A stretch of 14,569 nt of DNA, taken from an uncultured Acidaminococcus sp. GTDB taxonomy: Bacteria > Bacillota > Negativicutes > Acidaminococcales > Acidaminococcaceae. The position numbers and the translations under genes are program-made. The DNA is taken from NCBI GenBank assembly GCA_900770265.1, contig CAAGJR010000260.1, positions 1 to 14,569 on the forward strand. Reading direction: 5' to 3'. Positions within the stretch are counted from its first letter, which is position 1. The number at the start of each line of letters is the position of its first letter. Under the pieces are notes generated by a model. That model made no database searches. It had not been told where the DNA came from and saw only the letters and a program-made list of their open reading frames with translations. Positions 7,551 to 13,924 of the stretch are shown piece after piece.

Positions 7551-7601
7551 TATGGTTCACCTTGCTTCTTCCGGAAGATCCGCCGCAGCAGCTCTTCCCT
7601 G

Positions 7602-8231
7602 TTACAGGATCCGGGAAGGACAGTAATCCACCACCGGGCAGGCGGTACACTCGGGTTTGCGGGCCTTGCAGCACTTGCGGCCGTGCCAGATGAACCAGTG
7701 ATGGGCCTCACCCCACTGCTTCTTCGGGATCAGCTTCATCAGGTCCTGTTCCACCGCCAGCGGGGTATCCCCCGTGGAAAGGCCCAGCCGGTGGGCCACC
7801 CGGAACACGTGGGTATCCACGGCGATGGCCGGCTGGCCGAAAGCCACGCTCAGCATCACATCCGCCGTCTTGCGTCCCACCCCGGGCAGGCTCATCAGGC
7901 TCTTCATATCCTTCGGCACTTCCGAATGGAACTCCTCCACCAGCTTGTGGCACAGGCCCAGGATATTCTTCGCCTTGGAGCGGAACAGACCGCAGTCCTT
8001 GATCTTCCCCTCCAGCTGTTCCTGGGTCAGGCTGCCCAGCTTCTCCGGCGTATCGTACTCCGGAAACAGCCGGGCCGTCACCTTGTTCACCCGCTCATCC
8101 GTGCACTGGGCCGACAGCACCACCGCCACCAGCAGCTCAAACGGCGAGTTGTAGTGCAGCGCGGTGCCCTGCCCCTTGTACGTCTCTTCCAGGCCTTTGA
8201 GGACGGCCTGGATCCTTTCTTTCTTCCGCAT
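7602..8231 (-). CDS. nth: Endonuclease III (DNA glycosylase/AP lyase)
   Basis: A 209-residue base-excision repair enzyme removing oxidised pyrimidines and cutting at the resulting abasic site. The helix-hairpin-helix segment LPGVGRKTA (115-123) contains the catalytic Lys121, and VDTHVFR carries the catalytic Asp139. A C-terminal [4Fe-4S] loop is complete: Cys188, Cys195, Cys198 and Cys204 (C-x6-C-x2-C-x5-C). Length matches the E. coli enzyme (211). The ATG at 8229-8231 follows the UPF0210 stop after one base and has no good ribosome site of its own, so translation is probably coupled. Confidence 0.96.
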   Translation of the reverse strand: MRKKERIQAVLKGLEETYKGQGTALHYNSPFELLVAVVLSAQCTDERVNKVTARLFPEYDTPEKLGSLTQEQLEGKIKDCGLFRSKAKNILGLCHKLVEEFHSEVPKDMKSLMSLPGVGRKTADVMLSVAFGQPAIAVDTHVFRVAHRLGLSTGDTPLAVEQDLMKLIPKKQWGEAHHWFIWHGRKCCKARKPECTACPVVDYCPSRIL

Positions 8232-8232
8232 C

Positions 8233-9594
8233 TTAGTTGGTCAGGCTCCGGATCGGTGCCGGGATCCGTCCGCCCCGGTTGATGAACACATCCGGTTTGA
8301 ACTTGTTCACGGAGATGATGGGAGCATAGCCCAGCAGGCCGCCGAATTCCACCTTGTCGCCCACTTTCTTGCCGGGCACAGGGATCAGGCGCACGGCCGT
8401 GGTCTTGTTGTTGATCATGCCCACAGCCGCTTCGTCGGCGATGACGGCAGAAATGGTGGCTGCCGTGGTGTCGCCGGGGACAGCGATCATATCCAGGCCC
8501 ACGGAGCATACGCAGGTCATGGCTTCCAGTTTCTCGATGGTCAGGGAGCCCTTTTCCACAGCGGCGATCATGCCGGCGTCTTCAGACACAGGGATGAAGG
8601 CACCGCTCAGGCCGCCCACATAGCTGGACGCCATGAGGCCGCCCTTTTTCACTGCATCGTTCAGCATGGCCAGCGCTGCCGTGGTACCCGGGCAGCCGCA
8701 GGATTCCAGGCCGATTTCCTCCAGGATATGGGCCACAGAGTCGCCCACGGCCGGGGTCGGAGCCAGGGACAGGTCGATGATGCCGAACTGGGTGTTCAGC
8801 CGTTTGGCCGCTTCCTGGGCTACCAGCTGGCCCACCCGGGTAATCTTGAACGCCGTCTTCTTGATGGTCTCCGCCACCACACCGATATCCTGGCCGCGGA
8901 CGGCTTCCAGGGCATGTTTCACCACGCCGGGGCCGGATACGCCCACGTTGATCACCGTTTCCGGTTCCGTCACGCCGTGGAAGGCGCCGGCCATGAACGG
9001 GTTGTCCTGCACCGGGTTGCAGAAGATGACCAGCTTGGCGCAGCCCAGGGCATCCTGGTCAGCGGTCAGCCGGGCCGTTTCTTTCACCACTTCGCCCATT
9101 TCCTTCACCGCATCCATGTTGATGCCGGCCTTCGTAGAGCCGATAGCTACGGAAGAGCACACCAGGTCCGTGGTGGCCAGGGCTTCCGGGATGGATTTGA
9201 TCAGCGTGCGGTCCCCGTGGGTATAGCCTTTTTCCACCAGGGCGCTGAAGCCGCCGATGAAGTTCACGCCCACAGCCTTGGCCGCATCGTCCAGGGCTTT
9301 GGCCAGGGGTACGTAATTATCCGTCTTGCAGGATTCGCCCACGAGGGAAATGGGGGTCACGGAGATCCGTTTGTGGATGATGGGCACGCCCAGTTCCGAT
9401 TCCAGTTCCTCGCCCACCTTCACCAGGTCCTTGGCTTTCGTGGTGATCTTATCGTAAATTTTCTGTGCGCATACGTTCACATCCGGATCGGCGCAATCCC
9501 GCAGGCTGATGCCCATGGTGATGGTCCGCACATCCAGGTTGTTCTGGGTGATCATCCGGGTGGTTTCCAATACATCTTTGATTTCGTAGAACAT
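8233..9594 (-). CDS. UPF0210 / DUF711 family protein (PFL family)
   Basis: A 453-residue protein of the conserved UPF0210 (DUF711) family, recognised from its overall sequence, for example VRTITMGISLRDC near the N-terminus, the glycine-rich segment VGVSGPGVVKHALEAV in the middle and the C-terminal NRGGRIPAPIRSLTN. Members are often called PFL-family because of a predicted fold relation to pyruvate formate-lyase-like enzymes. No biochemical role is established as far as I know. I do not see a clear glycyl-radical motif here, so glycyl-radical chemistry should not be assumed. It follows the ACT-domain gene after 17 nt; the same two-gene order is common in Firmicutes and some archaea. An AAGGAGG ribosome site lies 12 nt before the ATG, slightly long but with no other start between. 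Confidence 0.9.
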   Translation of the reverse strand: MFYEIKDVLETTRMITQNNLDVRTITMGISLRDCADPDVNVCAQKIYDKITTKAKDLVKVGEELESELGVPIIHKRISVTPISLVGESCKTDNYVPLAKALDDAAKAVGVNFIGGFSALVEKGYTHGDRTLIKSIPEALATTDLVCSSVAIGSTKAGINMDAVKEMGEVVKETARLTADQDALGCAKLVIFCNPVQDNPFMAGAFHGVTEPETVINVGVSGPGVVKHALEAVRGQDIGVVAETIKKTAFKITRVGQLVAQEAAKRLNTQFGIIDLSLAPTPAVGDSVAHILEEIGLESCGCPGTTAALAMLNDAVKKGGLMASSYVGGLSGAFIPVSEDAGMIAAVEKGSLTIEKLEAMTCVCSVGLDMIAVPGDTTAATISAVIADEAAVGMINNKTTAVRLIPVPGKKVGDKVEFGGLLGYAPIISVNKFKPDVFINRGGRIPAPIRSLTN

Positions 9595-9611
9595 GGATTG
9601 TCGCTGCCTCC

Positions 9612-9881
9612 TTAAATGCGGTGCATGGCGGTGAAGATCTGCTCGCTCTGGACACGGATTTCCACGCCCAGGCTCTTGCCCAGGGCCGCTGCCTTGTCCT
9701 TCAGATCCTGCACGGAGACCTTGGCGTTGTCCAGGTCACCGATCAGCACCATGTTGAAGAAGCCGTTGTCGATATTCTGGTTGATGTTCAGGATATTGAC
9801 GTTGTTCTCTGCCAGCAGGGTGCTGGCCTTGGCAATGATACCCACTTTGTCCACACCGACGATAGTCATAACGATACGCAT
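9612..9881 (-). CDS. UPF0237 ACT-domain protein
   Basis: An 89-residue protein consisting of a single ACT domain. The N-terminal beta strand and ligand loop are seen in VMTIVGVDKVGIIAKAS (4-20), and INQNIDNGFFNMVLIGD (33-49) is typical of the UPF0237 family. ACT domains bind amino acids or other small ligands and regulate partners, and a regulatory role for the adjacent UPF0210 protein is a reasonable inference. The ATG at 9879-9881 is preferred: AAAGAAAGG lies 9 nt upstream, while an in-frame ATG at 9890 would abut the ribosome site. A much longer open frame reaches 10100 but crosses the promoter. It is the first gene of the operon that also encodes UPF0210 and nth. Confidence 0.9.
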   Translation of the reverse strand: MRIVMTIVGVDKVGIIAKASTLLAENNVNILNINQNIDNGFFNMVLIGDLDNAKVSVQDLKDKAAALGKSLGVEIRVQSEQIFTAMHRI

Positions 9882-9942
9882 AGAAAACATCCTTTCTTTT
9901 TTAGAGACTCCAAGATTTGAAAGATTCAGGAGTTTACAATCT

Positions 9943-9971
9943 ATTATACGATAAAAAGCCCCTGTCTTCAA
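9943..9971 (-). promoter_or_regulatory. Promoter of the UPF0237-UPF0210-nth operon
   Basis: On the minus strand TTGAAG (9966-9971, 4/6 to TTGACA), a 17-bp spacer, and a perfect TATAAT (9943-9948). The predicted start near 9936 gives a leader of about 55 nt. Confidence 0.75.
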
Positions 9972-10012
9972 CGGACCCTGAACAATCCACGCTTTTTTTA
10001 CAAATTTCCTCG

Positions 10013-10062
10013 TCCGGTGGATATTTCTCCCGGGAGGGAAAATCGCCCCTTTTTCCACCGGA
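10013..10062. repeat. Inverted repeat with inner palindrome between divergent promoters
   Basis: Perfect 9-bp arms TCCGGTGGA (10013-10021) and TCCACCGGA (10054-10062) enclose 32 nt, which contain the 10-bp palindrome CTCCCGGGAG (10028-10037). It lies upstream of both the minus-strand operon promoter and the purC promoter, so neither should transcribe it. No T-run follows it on either strand. It could be an operator or a dispersed repeat. Confidence 0.55.
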
Positions 10063-10124
10063 GGATTCCCCCTTGGCGCTGTTCCATTTGAAACAAACAT
10101 TAAGAAGTTTTCCTATAAAAATAT

Positions 10125-10153
10125 TCGACTAAAATCCGTTCCTGTGATATGAT
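10125..10153 (+). promoter_or_regulatory. purC promoter, extended -10
   Basis: TCGACT (10125-10130, 4/6) is separated by 17 bp from TATGAT (10148-10153, 5/6), with a TGA extended -10 directly ahead of it. The predicted start is near 10160, giving a short leader before the AAGGAGG ribosome site at 10183-10189. Confidence 0.75.
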
Positions 10154-10196
10154 AGGGATATAAGATTTGATTGTCTATTTTCAAGGAGGATGGATC

Positions 10197-11072
10197 ATGC
10201 AGGAATACAAACCCGTTAAATCTGGGAAAGTACGTGAAATTTACGACCTGGGCGACAGCCTGATCATGGTGGCTTCTGACCGGATCTCCGCTTTCGACCA
10301 TATTCTGAAAAACACCATTACGGACAAAGGCGCCGTCCTGACCCAAATGTCCAAGTTCTGGTTCGACTTCACCAAAGACATCATCCCCAACCACATGATC
10401 AGTGTGGATCCGGCGGATATGCCTGAATTCTTCCGTACCCCGGAATTCGCCGGCAAGAGCATGAAATGCCGCAAACTGAACATGATTCCCGTAGAATGCA
10501 TCGTCCGTGGCTATATCACCGGCAGCGGCTGGGAATCCTACAAGGAAAACGGCACCGTCTGCGGCATCAAGATGCCGGAAGGCCTGAAAGAATGCCAGAA
10601 GCTGCCTGAACCGCTGTTCACCCCCAGCACGAAGGCAGAACTGGGCGACCACGATGAAAACATCACCGAAGAACAGTGCGTCACCTACCTGGAAAAGAGA
10701 TTCCCGGGCAAAGGCGCTGCCTACACCAAGGCCATCAAAGATGCCACCATCGCCCTGTACAAGAAATGCGCCGACTACGCCTACAGCCGGGGCATCATCA
10801 TCGCCGACACGAAATTCGAATTCGGTCTGGACGAAAAGGGCAACGTGGTCCTGGGCGACGAAATGCTGACCCCGGACAGCTCCCGGTTCTGGCCGCTGGA
10901 AGGCTACGAAGCCGGCAAGAGCCAGCCTTCCTACGACAAGCAGTTCGTCCGTGACTGGCTGAAAGCCAACCCGGACAGCGATTACCTGCTGCCCCAGGAT
11001 GTCATCGACAAGACCATCGCCAAATACAAAGAAGCCTACGAAATGCTGACGGGCAAGAAGTTCAGCAAATAA
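10197..11072 (+). CDS. purC: Phosphoribosylaminoimidazole-succinocarboxamide synthase (SAICAR synthetase)
   Basis: A 291-residue ATP-dependent enzyme of purine synthesis that joins aspartate to CAIR, giving SAICAR. Recognised by the N-terminal KVREIYDLGD (11-20), SDRISAFDHIL (27-37), VECIVRGYITGSGWESY (99-115), FTPSTKAELGDHDENI (141-156) and the C-terminal EMLTPDSSRFW segment near 215-225. The length matches the longer SAICAR synthetase form. The start at 10197 is fixed by AAGGAGG 7 nt upstream; an earlier in-frame start lacks one. It ends in tandem TAA TAA stops and an intrinsic terminator. It stands alone: no other pur gene lies in the window. Candidate purine-repressor half-sites overlap the promoter. 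Confidence 0.97.
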   Translation: MQEYKPVKSGKVREIYDLGDSLIMVASDRISAFDHILKNTITDKGAVLTQMSKFWFDFTKDIIPNHMISVDPADMPEFFRTPEFAGKSMKCRKLNMIPVECIVRGYITGSGWESYKENGTVCGIKMPEGLKECQKLPEPLFTPSTKAELGDHDENITEEQCVTYLEKRFPGKGAAYTKAIKDATIALYKKCADYAYSRGIIIADTKFEFGLDEKGNVVLGDEMLTPDSSRFWPLEGYEAGKSQPSYDKQFVRDWLKANPDSDYLLPQDVIDKTIAKYKEAYEMLTGKKFSK

Positions 11073-11073
11073 T

Positions 11074-11106
11074 AAAAAAGCTGCCGCTCGATGCGGCAGC
11101 TTTTTT
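11074..11106 (+). terminator. Intrinsic terminator after purC
   Basis: A 14-bp stem (11074-11087 with 11093-11106), core GCTGCCGC/GCGGCAGC, with a 5-nt loop TCGAT and T6 on its 3' side. Flanking A- and T-runs make it potentially bidirectional. The GC core repeats that of the crt terminator. Confidence 0.92.
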
Positions 11107-11135
11107 GTCACTAGTCACTAGTCAACAGTCACTAG
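11107..11135. repeat. Heptamer tandem array (GTCACTA units)
   Basis: Four consecutive 7-nt units start at 11107, 11114, 11121 and 11128: three are GTCACTA and the third is GTCAACA. On the minus strand the unit reads TAGTGAC. It lies between the purC and hgdC terminators, outside either gene. Confidence 0.8.
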
Positions 11136-11144
11136 CCAAAGGAG

Positions 11145-11181
11145 AAAAATGCCGAAGGTGAAAACCACCTTCGGCATTTTT
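11145..11181 (-). terminator. Intrinsic terminator after hgdC
   Basis: A 16-bp perfect stem (11166-11181 with 11145-11160; GC part GCCGAAGGTG) with a 5-nt loop, running into T-rich sequence on the minus strand. It begins at the last base of the hgdC stop codon and is symmetric enough to act for both converging genes. Confidence 0.9.
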
Positions 11182-11972
11182 TATGCAACTTTTTTCAAAG
11201 CTTGTTTATAGGCGTACAAGGCGGCACCCAGGGCACCGTTGTACTGGGCCAGGGGGCTGGTCTGGATTTCCACGCCCAGGCCCTGTTCCAGGGCTTCCCG
11301 CACGCCGTAGTTCTGGGCCACGCCGCCGGTCATCACCACGTCGCCTTTTACGCCCACCCGCTGGGCCAGGCCCACCACACGGCTGGCCACAGAGCGGTGC
11401 ACGCCGTCGATGATGTCTTCCTTCGTGGCACCCTTGGACAGCTGGCTGATGACTTCACTTTCCGCAAATACGGTGCAGGTGGAGCTGATGGAGATCTTTT
11501 CCCTGGCCTTGGCGCCCAGGGCCGCCAGGTCCCCCACCTTCACCTCCAGGATCCCGGCCATCACGTCCAGGAACCGGCCGGTACCGGCAGCGCATTTGTC
11601 GTTCATCTGGAAGTTGGTCATGGTGCCGTTTTCCACGTGGATGACCTTCACGTCCTGGCCGCCGATGTCGATGACCGTATGCACGTTGGGCCAGATGAAG
11701 CTGGCGCCCATGGCGTGGCAGCTCAGTTCGCTCATCTGCTTGTCGGCGATGCCCTCCAGGGAGTTCCGGCCGTAGCCCGTAGCCAGGGTGAAGTCCATGT
11801 CTTCCCGCTTCATGCCGGCGTTCTTCAGCACCTCTTCAATGGACCGGGCCGGACCCGTGGTCCCCGTGCCCACCGGCACCAGGGATTTGGCCACGATTTC
11901 CTTGCCGTCCTTCAGGATCACGCATTTGGAGGCCGTAGAACCCACATCGATACCCAACGTATAAATTGCCAT
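11181..11972 (-). CDS. hgdC: 2-hydroxyglutaryl-CoA dehydratase activator (ATPase, component A)
   Basis: A 263-residue ATP-hydrolysing electron donor of the ASKHA fold (BadF/BadG/HgdC family). As a homodimer it carries one [4Fe-4S] cluster between subunits and fires a low-potential electron into the dehydratase HgdAB, allowing radical removal of water from (R)-2-hydroxyglutaryl-CoA. Visible marks are the phosphate loop GIDVGSTASK (7-16), DIGGQDVKVI (102-111), Cys127 in NDKCAAGTGR and Cys166 in SSTCTVFAES (the cluster ligands), and the second phosphate loop MTGGVAQN (214-221). The ATG at 11970-11972 is chosen because AAAGGAAG precedes it by about 9 nt; an in-frame TTG at 11978 is too close to that site. 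It is monocistronic here, with its own promoter and terminator; the hgdAB subunit genes are absent. Confidence 0.95.
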   Translation of the reverse strand: MAIYTLGIDVGSTASKCVILKDGKEIVAKSLVPVGTGTTGPARSIEEVLKNAGMKREDMDFTLATGYGRNSLEGIADKQMSELSCHAMGASFIWPNVHTVIDIGGQDVKVIHVENGTMTNFQMNDKCAAGTGRFLDVMAGILEVKVGDLAALGAKAREKISISSTCTVFAESEVISQLSKGATKEDIIDGVHRSVASRVVGLAQRVGVKGDVVMTGGVAQNYGVREALEQGLGVEIQTSPLAQYNGALGAALYAYKQALKKVA

Positions 11973-12004
11973 TGTCAATCTTCCTTTCCGCTTGTAAGCA
12001 GCTG

Positions 12005-12017
12005 ACAGTCACTAGTC
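12005..12017. repeat. Single copy of the GTCACTA repeat unit
   Basis: ACAGTCACTAG at 12005-12015 repeats 11125-11135 exactly. This relic copy sits about 20 nt upstream of the hgdC ribosome site, inside the hgdC leader. Confidence 0.55.
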
Positions 12018-12073
12018 TGCAGCCTGAGGAAGCCAGCCTTGCTGGCTTGAACGTTTCTTCTTCATTGAGTAAA

Positions 12074-12082
12074 ACTATAGCA
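12074..12082 (-). promoter_or_regulatory. hgdC promoter, extended -10
   Basis: The minus strand reads TGC-TATAGT (TGC at 12080-12082, TATAGT at 12074-12079), an extended -10 with a 5/6 hexamer. No recognisable -35 lies at 16-18 bp. A 14-bp palindrome occupies that place. The predicted start near 12067 gives a leader of about 95 nt. Confidence 0.5.
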
Positions 12083-12086
12083 CAAG

Positions 12087-12115
12087 TTGACATGGAGTTC
12101 TGTTGTATTTACAAC
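12087..12115 (+). promoter_or_regulatory. Possible plus-strand promoter toward the structured block
   Basis: Perfect TTGACA (12087-12092), 17-bp spacer, TACAAC (12110-12115, 4/6). It points into the gene-free block at 12116-12330. Its -10 lies inside the palindrome, so a bound protein could affect both directions. The weak -10 makes this tentative. Confidence 0.3.
12102..12115. promoter_or_regulatory. Palindrome GTTGTAnnTACAAC, candidate operator
   Basis: Perfect 6-bp arms with a 2-bp centre. The centre (12108.5) is about 41.5 bp upstream of the predicted hgdC start, the position typical of class II activator sites. The motif does not match the FNR, Rex or CRP consensus well, so no regulator is named. 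Confidence 0.45.
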
Positions 12116-12180
12116 GTTTTACAAAAATTATTCTGTCCTTCCCTGCGACGGTTGCGACGAATAGGAGCAGCCTAGTCCTG

Positions 12181-12282
12181 TGGGAAAGGGAAGGGGAACC
12201 GTCCGAATGGACGGTGGATAGGTCTTACATCCGATGTGAGCCCCCCTACCCGCCAAGCGGGTCCTTTCCCCCTTTCAGGGGG
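12181..12282. other. Compactly foldable gene-free block (small RNA or repeat)
   Basis: No gene fits here. The sequence can fold into nested stems: GGGAAAGG (12182-12189) with CCTTTCCC (12263-12270); AGGGG (12192-12196) with CCCCT (12243-12247); ACCGTCC-GAAT-GGACGGT (12198-12215); ACCCGC-CAA-GCGGGT (12248-12262). A short alternative hairpin CCCCC-TTTCA-GGGGG (12268-12282) competes with the outer stem. It matches no RNA family I recognise. It could be a structured RNA, or a dispersed GC-rich repeat of the sort common in gut Firmicutes. Confidence 0.45.
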
Positions 12283-12286
12283 ACAC

Positions 12287-12319
12287 AAAAAAAGAGCCAT
12301 CGCAGCGCGACAGCTCTTT
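12287..12319 (-). terminator. Intrinsic terminator after tRNA-Ser
   Basis: On the minus strand AAAGAGC (12319-12313) pairs with GCTCTTT (12297-12291), with an inner TCGC/GCGA stem, followed by a run of seven Ts ending at 12287. It lies 12 nt after the tRNA 3' end and probably also ends transcripts reading through from the sugar transferase gene. Confidence 0.88.
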
Positions 12320-12330
12320 GTATTCTGATA

Positions 12331-12419
12331 TGGCGGAGGAAGAGGGATTCGAACCCCCGGCCCCTTGCGGGATCGCCAGTTTTCAAGACTGGTGCCTTAA
12401 ACCACTCGGCCATTCCTCC
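12331..12419 (-). tRNA. tRNA-Ser (UGA)
   Basis: An 89-nt class II tRNA with encoded CCA. The acceptor GGAGGAA pairs with TTCCTCC, followed by discriminator G and CCA at 12333-12331. The D arm starts TGGCCGAGTGG. The anticodon stem CCAGT/ACTGG holds the loop CTTGAAA with anticodon TGA (12385-12383). A long variable arm and the GGTTCGAATCC T-arm confirm serine identity. A strong promoter precedes it and a terminator follows it. Confidence 0.97.
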
Positions 12420-12436
12420 ACAGTGTCAACAGGTTA

Positions 12437-12466
12437 AGTATATCCCACGGCCGGCGGCCTTGTCAA
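12437..12466 (-). promoter_or_regulatory. tRNA-Ser promoter
   Basis: On the minus strand a perfect TTGACA (12461-12466), 18-bp GC-rich spacer, TATACT (12437-12442, 5/6). It sits in the 53-nt gap between the sugar transferase stop and the tRNA. The -35 lies within a small dyad CCTTG-A-CAAGG. Confidence 0.78.
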
Positions 12467-12472
12467 GGAGCC

Positions 12473-13924
12473 TCAGTAGGCCCCCTTGTGGCTCAGCACC
12501 ACGCCGAACGTCCGCCACAGCAGCATGATGTCCAGCCATACGCCCCAGTTGCGCACGTACCAGGAATCCATCTGCACCCGTTCGTCGTAGGTGGTGTCGC
12601 TGCGCCCGTTCACCTGCCACATGCCCGTAATGCCCGGGCGCACCATGTAGAAGTCCTTGATGTAGGGCCCGTACTTGGGGATTTCCGCCGTCACGATGGG
12701 ACGGGGCCCCACCAGGCTCATCTGGCCGCTGAGCACGTTGAACAGCTGGGGCAGTTCGTCCAGGCTGGTCCGCCGCAGAACCTTCCCCACCCGGGTCACC
12801 CGGGGATCATCCTTCAGCTTGAATTCCGCTTCCCATTCCTTCCGGGCCTCCGGGTTGGCCGCCAGGTATTCCTTCAGCTTCCGGTCCGCATCCACGCACA
12901 TGGTGCGGAACTTCAGGCAGGGGAACAGCTTGCCGTCCTTGCCGATGCGCTGGTGGGCGAAGATCACCGGGCCCCGGGAATCCAGCTTGATGAGGATGGC
13001 CAGCACCAGGAACACCGGGCTCAGCAGCACCACTCCGATCAGGGTCAGCACCAGGTCGAACAGCCGCTTGATCACCCGGTTATAAGGCCGGGCCAGGTTG
13101 TTCTTCAGACTCATGAGCATGAGACGTTCGTTGAACAGGGAATCCACTTCCACCCCGTTCACCGGCAGCCCGATCAGGTCGGGCACGAACCCCAGGTTCC
13201 GCACATGGGGCTGGATGATGTGCATGAGCCGGTTCAGGTTATCCGGGGTCAGGCCCGGAGCCGCGATGCATACGTCCTGCACCCCGGTGCGGTGGATCAC
13301 GTCCGTCACCTGGTCGAAGGTGCCCAGGTAGGGCAGGTCCCCCACGTTTTCCGGCTGGGGCCCCGCATCATCTACGTAGCCGATGATGTTGTAGTTCAGG
13401 CCCACGTCGTCCCGGATGCCCTGCAGGATCAGCCGGGCCGTCTTGCCGGCCCCCACCAGCAGCAGGGGGATACTCCCCACCCCGGCCCAGTTCAGCAGAT
13501 GGGCGATGAAATACCGGGACAGGGTCACCAGCAGGAACGCGAAGATCCACAGAAAACCGATGAACAGCCGGGACGTGCTGGTGGCGATGTGGGACATGTA
13601 CACGAACACCACGATGGCGCCGGTGGCATAGGTGCAGCCCCGGCAGATACATTCCATCAGCTTCCAGTACCCCATCCGCTTCGTGTAGATGCCCGCCTGC
13701 CGGAAGAACAGGATGAACAGCAGCGGAAAGGCCACCCAGGCATTCAGCCAGGCAATGTGCAGGTGGGTGTTGCCGGTAATGGCACAGCGCAGATGGTACG
13801 CCAGCACTTCAGAAAGCAGGATCATCAGCCAGTCGGTTATGGTGTACACCGTGGGCAGGAAATAGTTCAGGTGATGGTGGATAAAGGAGTCGGGATGGGA
13901 CTCCGGAAACGCAGCACGGGACAT
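12473..13924 (-). CDS. Undecaprenyl-phosphate sugar-1-phosphate transferase (WbaP/CpsE-type)
   Basis: A 483-residue membrane enzyme that transfers a sugar-1-phosphate from a UDP-sugar to undecaprenyl phosphate, the first step in building capsule, exopolysaccharide or O-antigen units. Four or so hydrophobic helices occupy about 25-45, 60-78, 98-115 and 118-145. A Rossmann-like CoA_binding_3 domain follows (155-270; VGAGKTARLI at 157-166). A further hydrophobic segment (288-313) leads into the bacterial sugar transferase domain, with KFRTM (338-342), the catalytic SLDELPQ Asp389-Glu390 pair, GPRPI (406-410) and RPGITGMWQVNGR (429-441). Length is normal. An AAAGGAGT ribosome site lies 8 nt before the ATG. 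No glycosyltransferase or flippase genes adjoin it in the window. Galactose or glucose specificity cannot be told from sequence. Confidence 0.92.
   Translation of the reverse strand: MSRAAFPESHPDSFIHHHLNYFLPTVYTITDWLMILLSEVLAYHLRCAITGNTHLHIAWLNAWVAFPLLFILFFRQAGIYTKRMGYWKLMECICRGCTYATGAIVVFVYMSHIATSTSRLFIGFLWIFAFLLVTLSRYFIAHLLNWAGVGSIPLLLVGAGKTARLILQGIRDDVGLNYNIIGYVDDAGPQPENVGDLPYLGTFDQVTDVIHRTGVQDVCIAAPGLTPDNLNRLMHIIQPHVRNLGFVPDLIGLPVNGVEVDSLFNERLMLMSLKNNLARPYNRVIKRLFDLVLTLIGVVLLSPVFLVLAILIKLDSRGPVIFAHQRIGKDGKLFPCLKFRTMCVDADRKLKEYLAANPEARKEWEAEFKLKDDPRVTRVGKVLRRTSLDELPQLFNVLSGQMSLVGPRPIVTAEIPKYGPYIKDFYMVRPGITGMWQVNGRSDTTYDERVQMDSWYVRNWGVWLDIMLLWRTFGVVLSHKGAY

Noticed and set aside
5454..8282. 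942-codon plus-strand open frame
   Set aside because: It is antisense to four real genes. Its His-, Gln- and Leu-rich composition comes from GC-rich third positions of the opposite strand, and it has no ribosome site or domain.
9882..10100. N-terminal extension of the UPF0237 protein to 10100
   Set aside because: The extension crosses the operon promoter and lies outside the family's normal length (about 89-90 residues); a good ribosome site supports the ATG at 9881.
10113..11111. 332-codon minus-strand open frame over purC
   Set aside because: Antisense shadow; purC is unambiguous and the frame runs through the purC terminator and promoter.
11107..11135. Short tandem repeats as a CRISPR array
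   Set aside because: Units are 7 nt with no spacers, and no cas gene is present.
11836..12093. 85-codon minus-strand open frame upstream of hgdC
   Set aside because: It overlaps the start of hgdC in another frame and covers the repeat-bearing leader; no ribosome site or recognisable protein.
12103..12528. Plus-strand open frame containing RKRDSNPRPLAGSPVFKTGA
   Set aside because: This is the antisense translation of the tRNA-Ser gene, a common false protein; the frame also crosses the terminator and the tRNA promoter.
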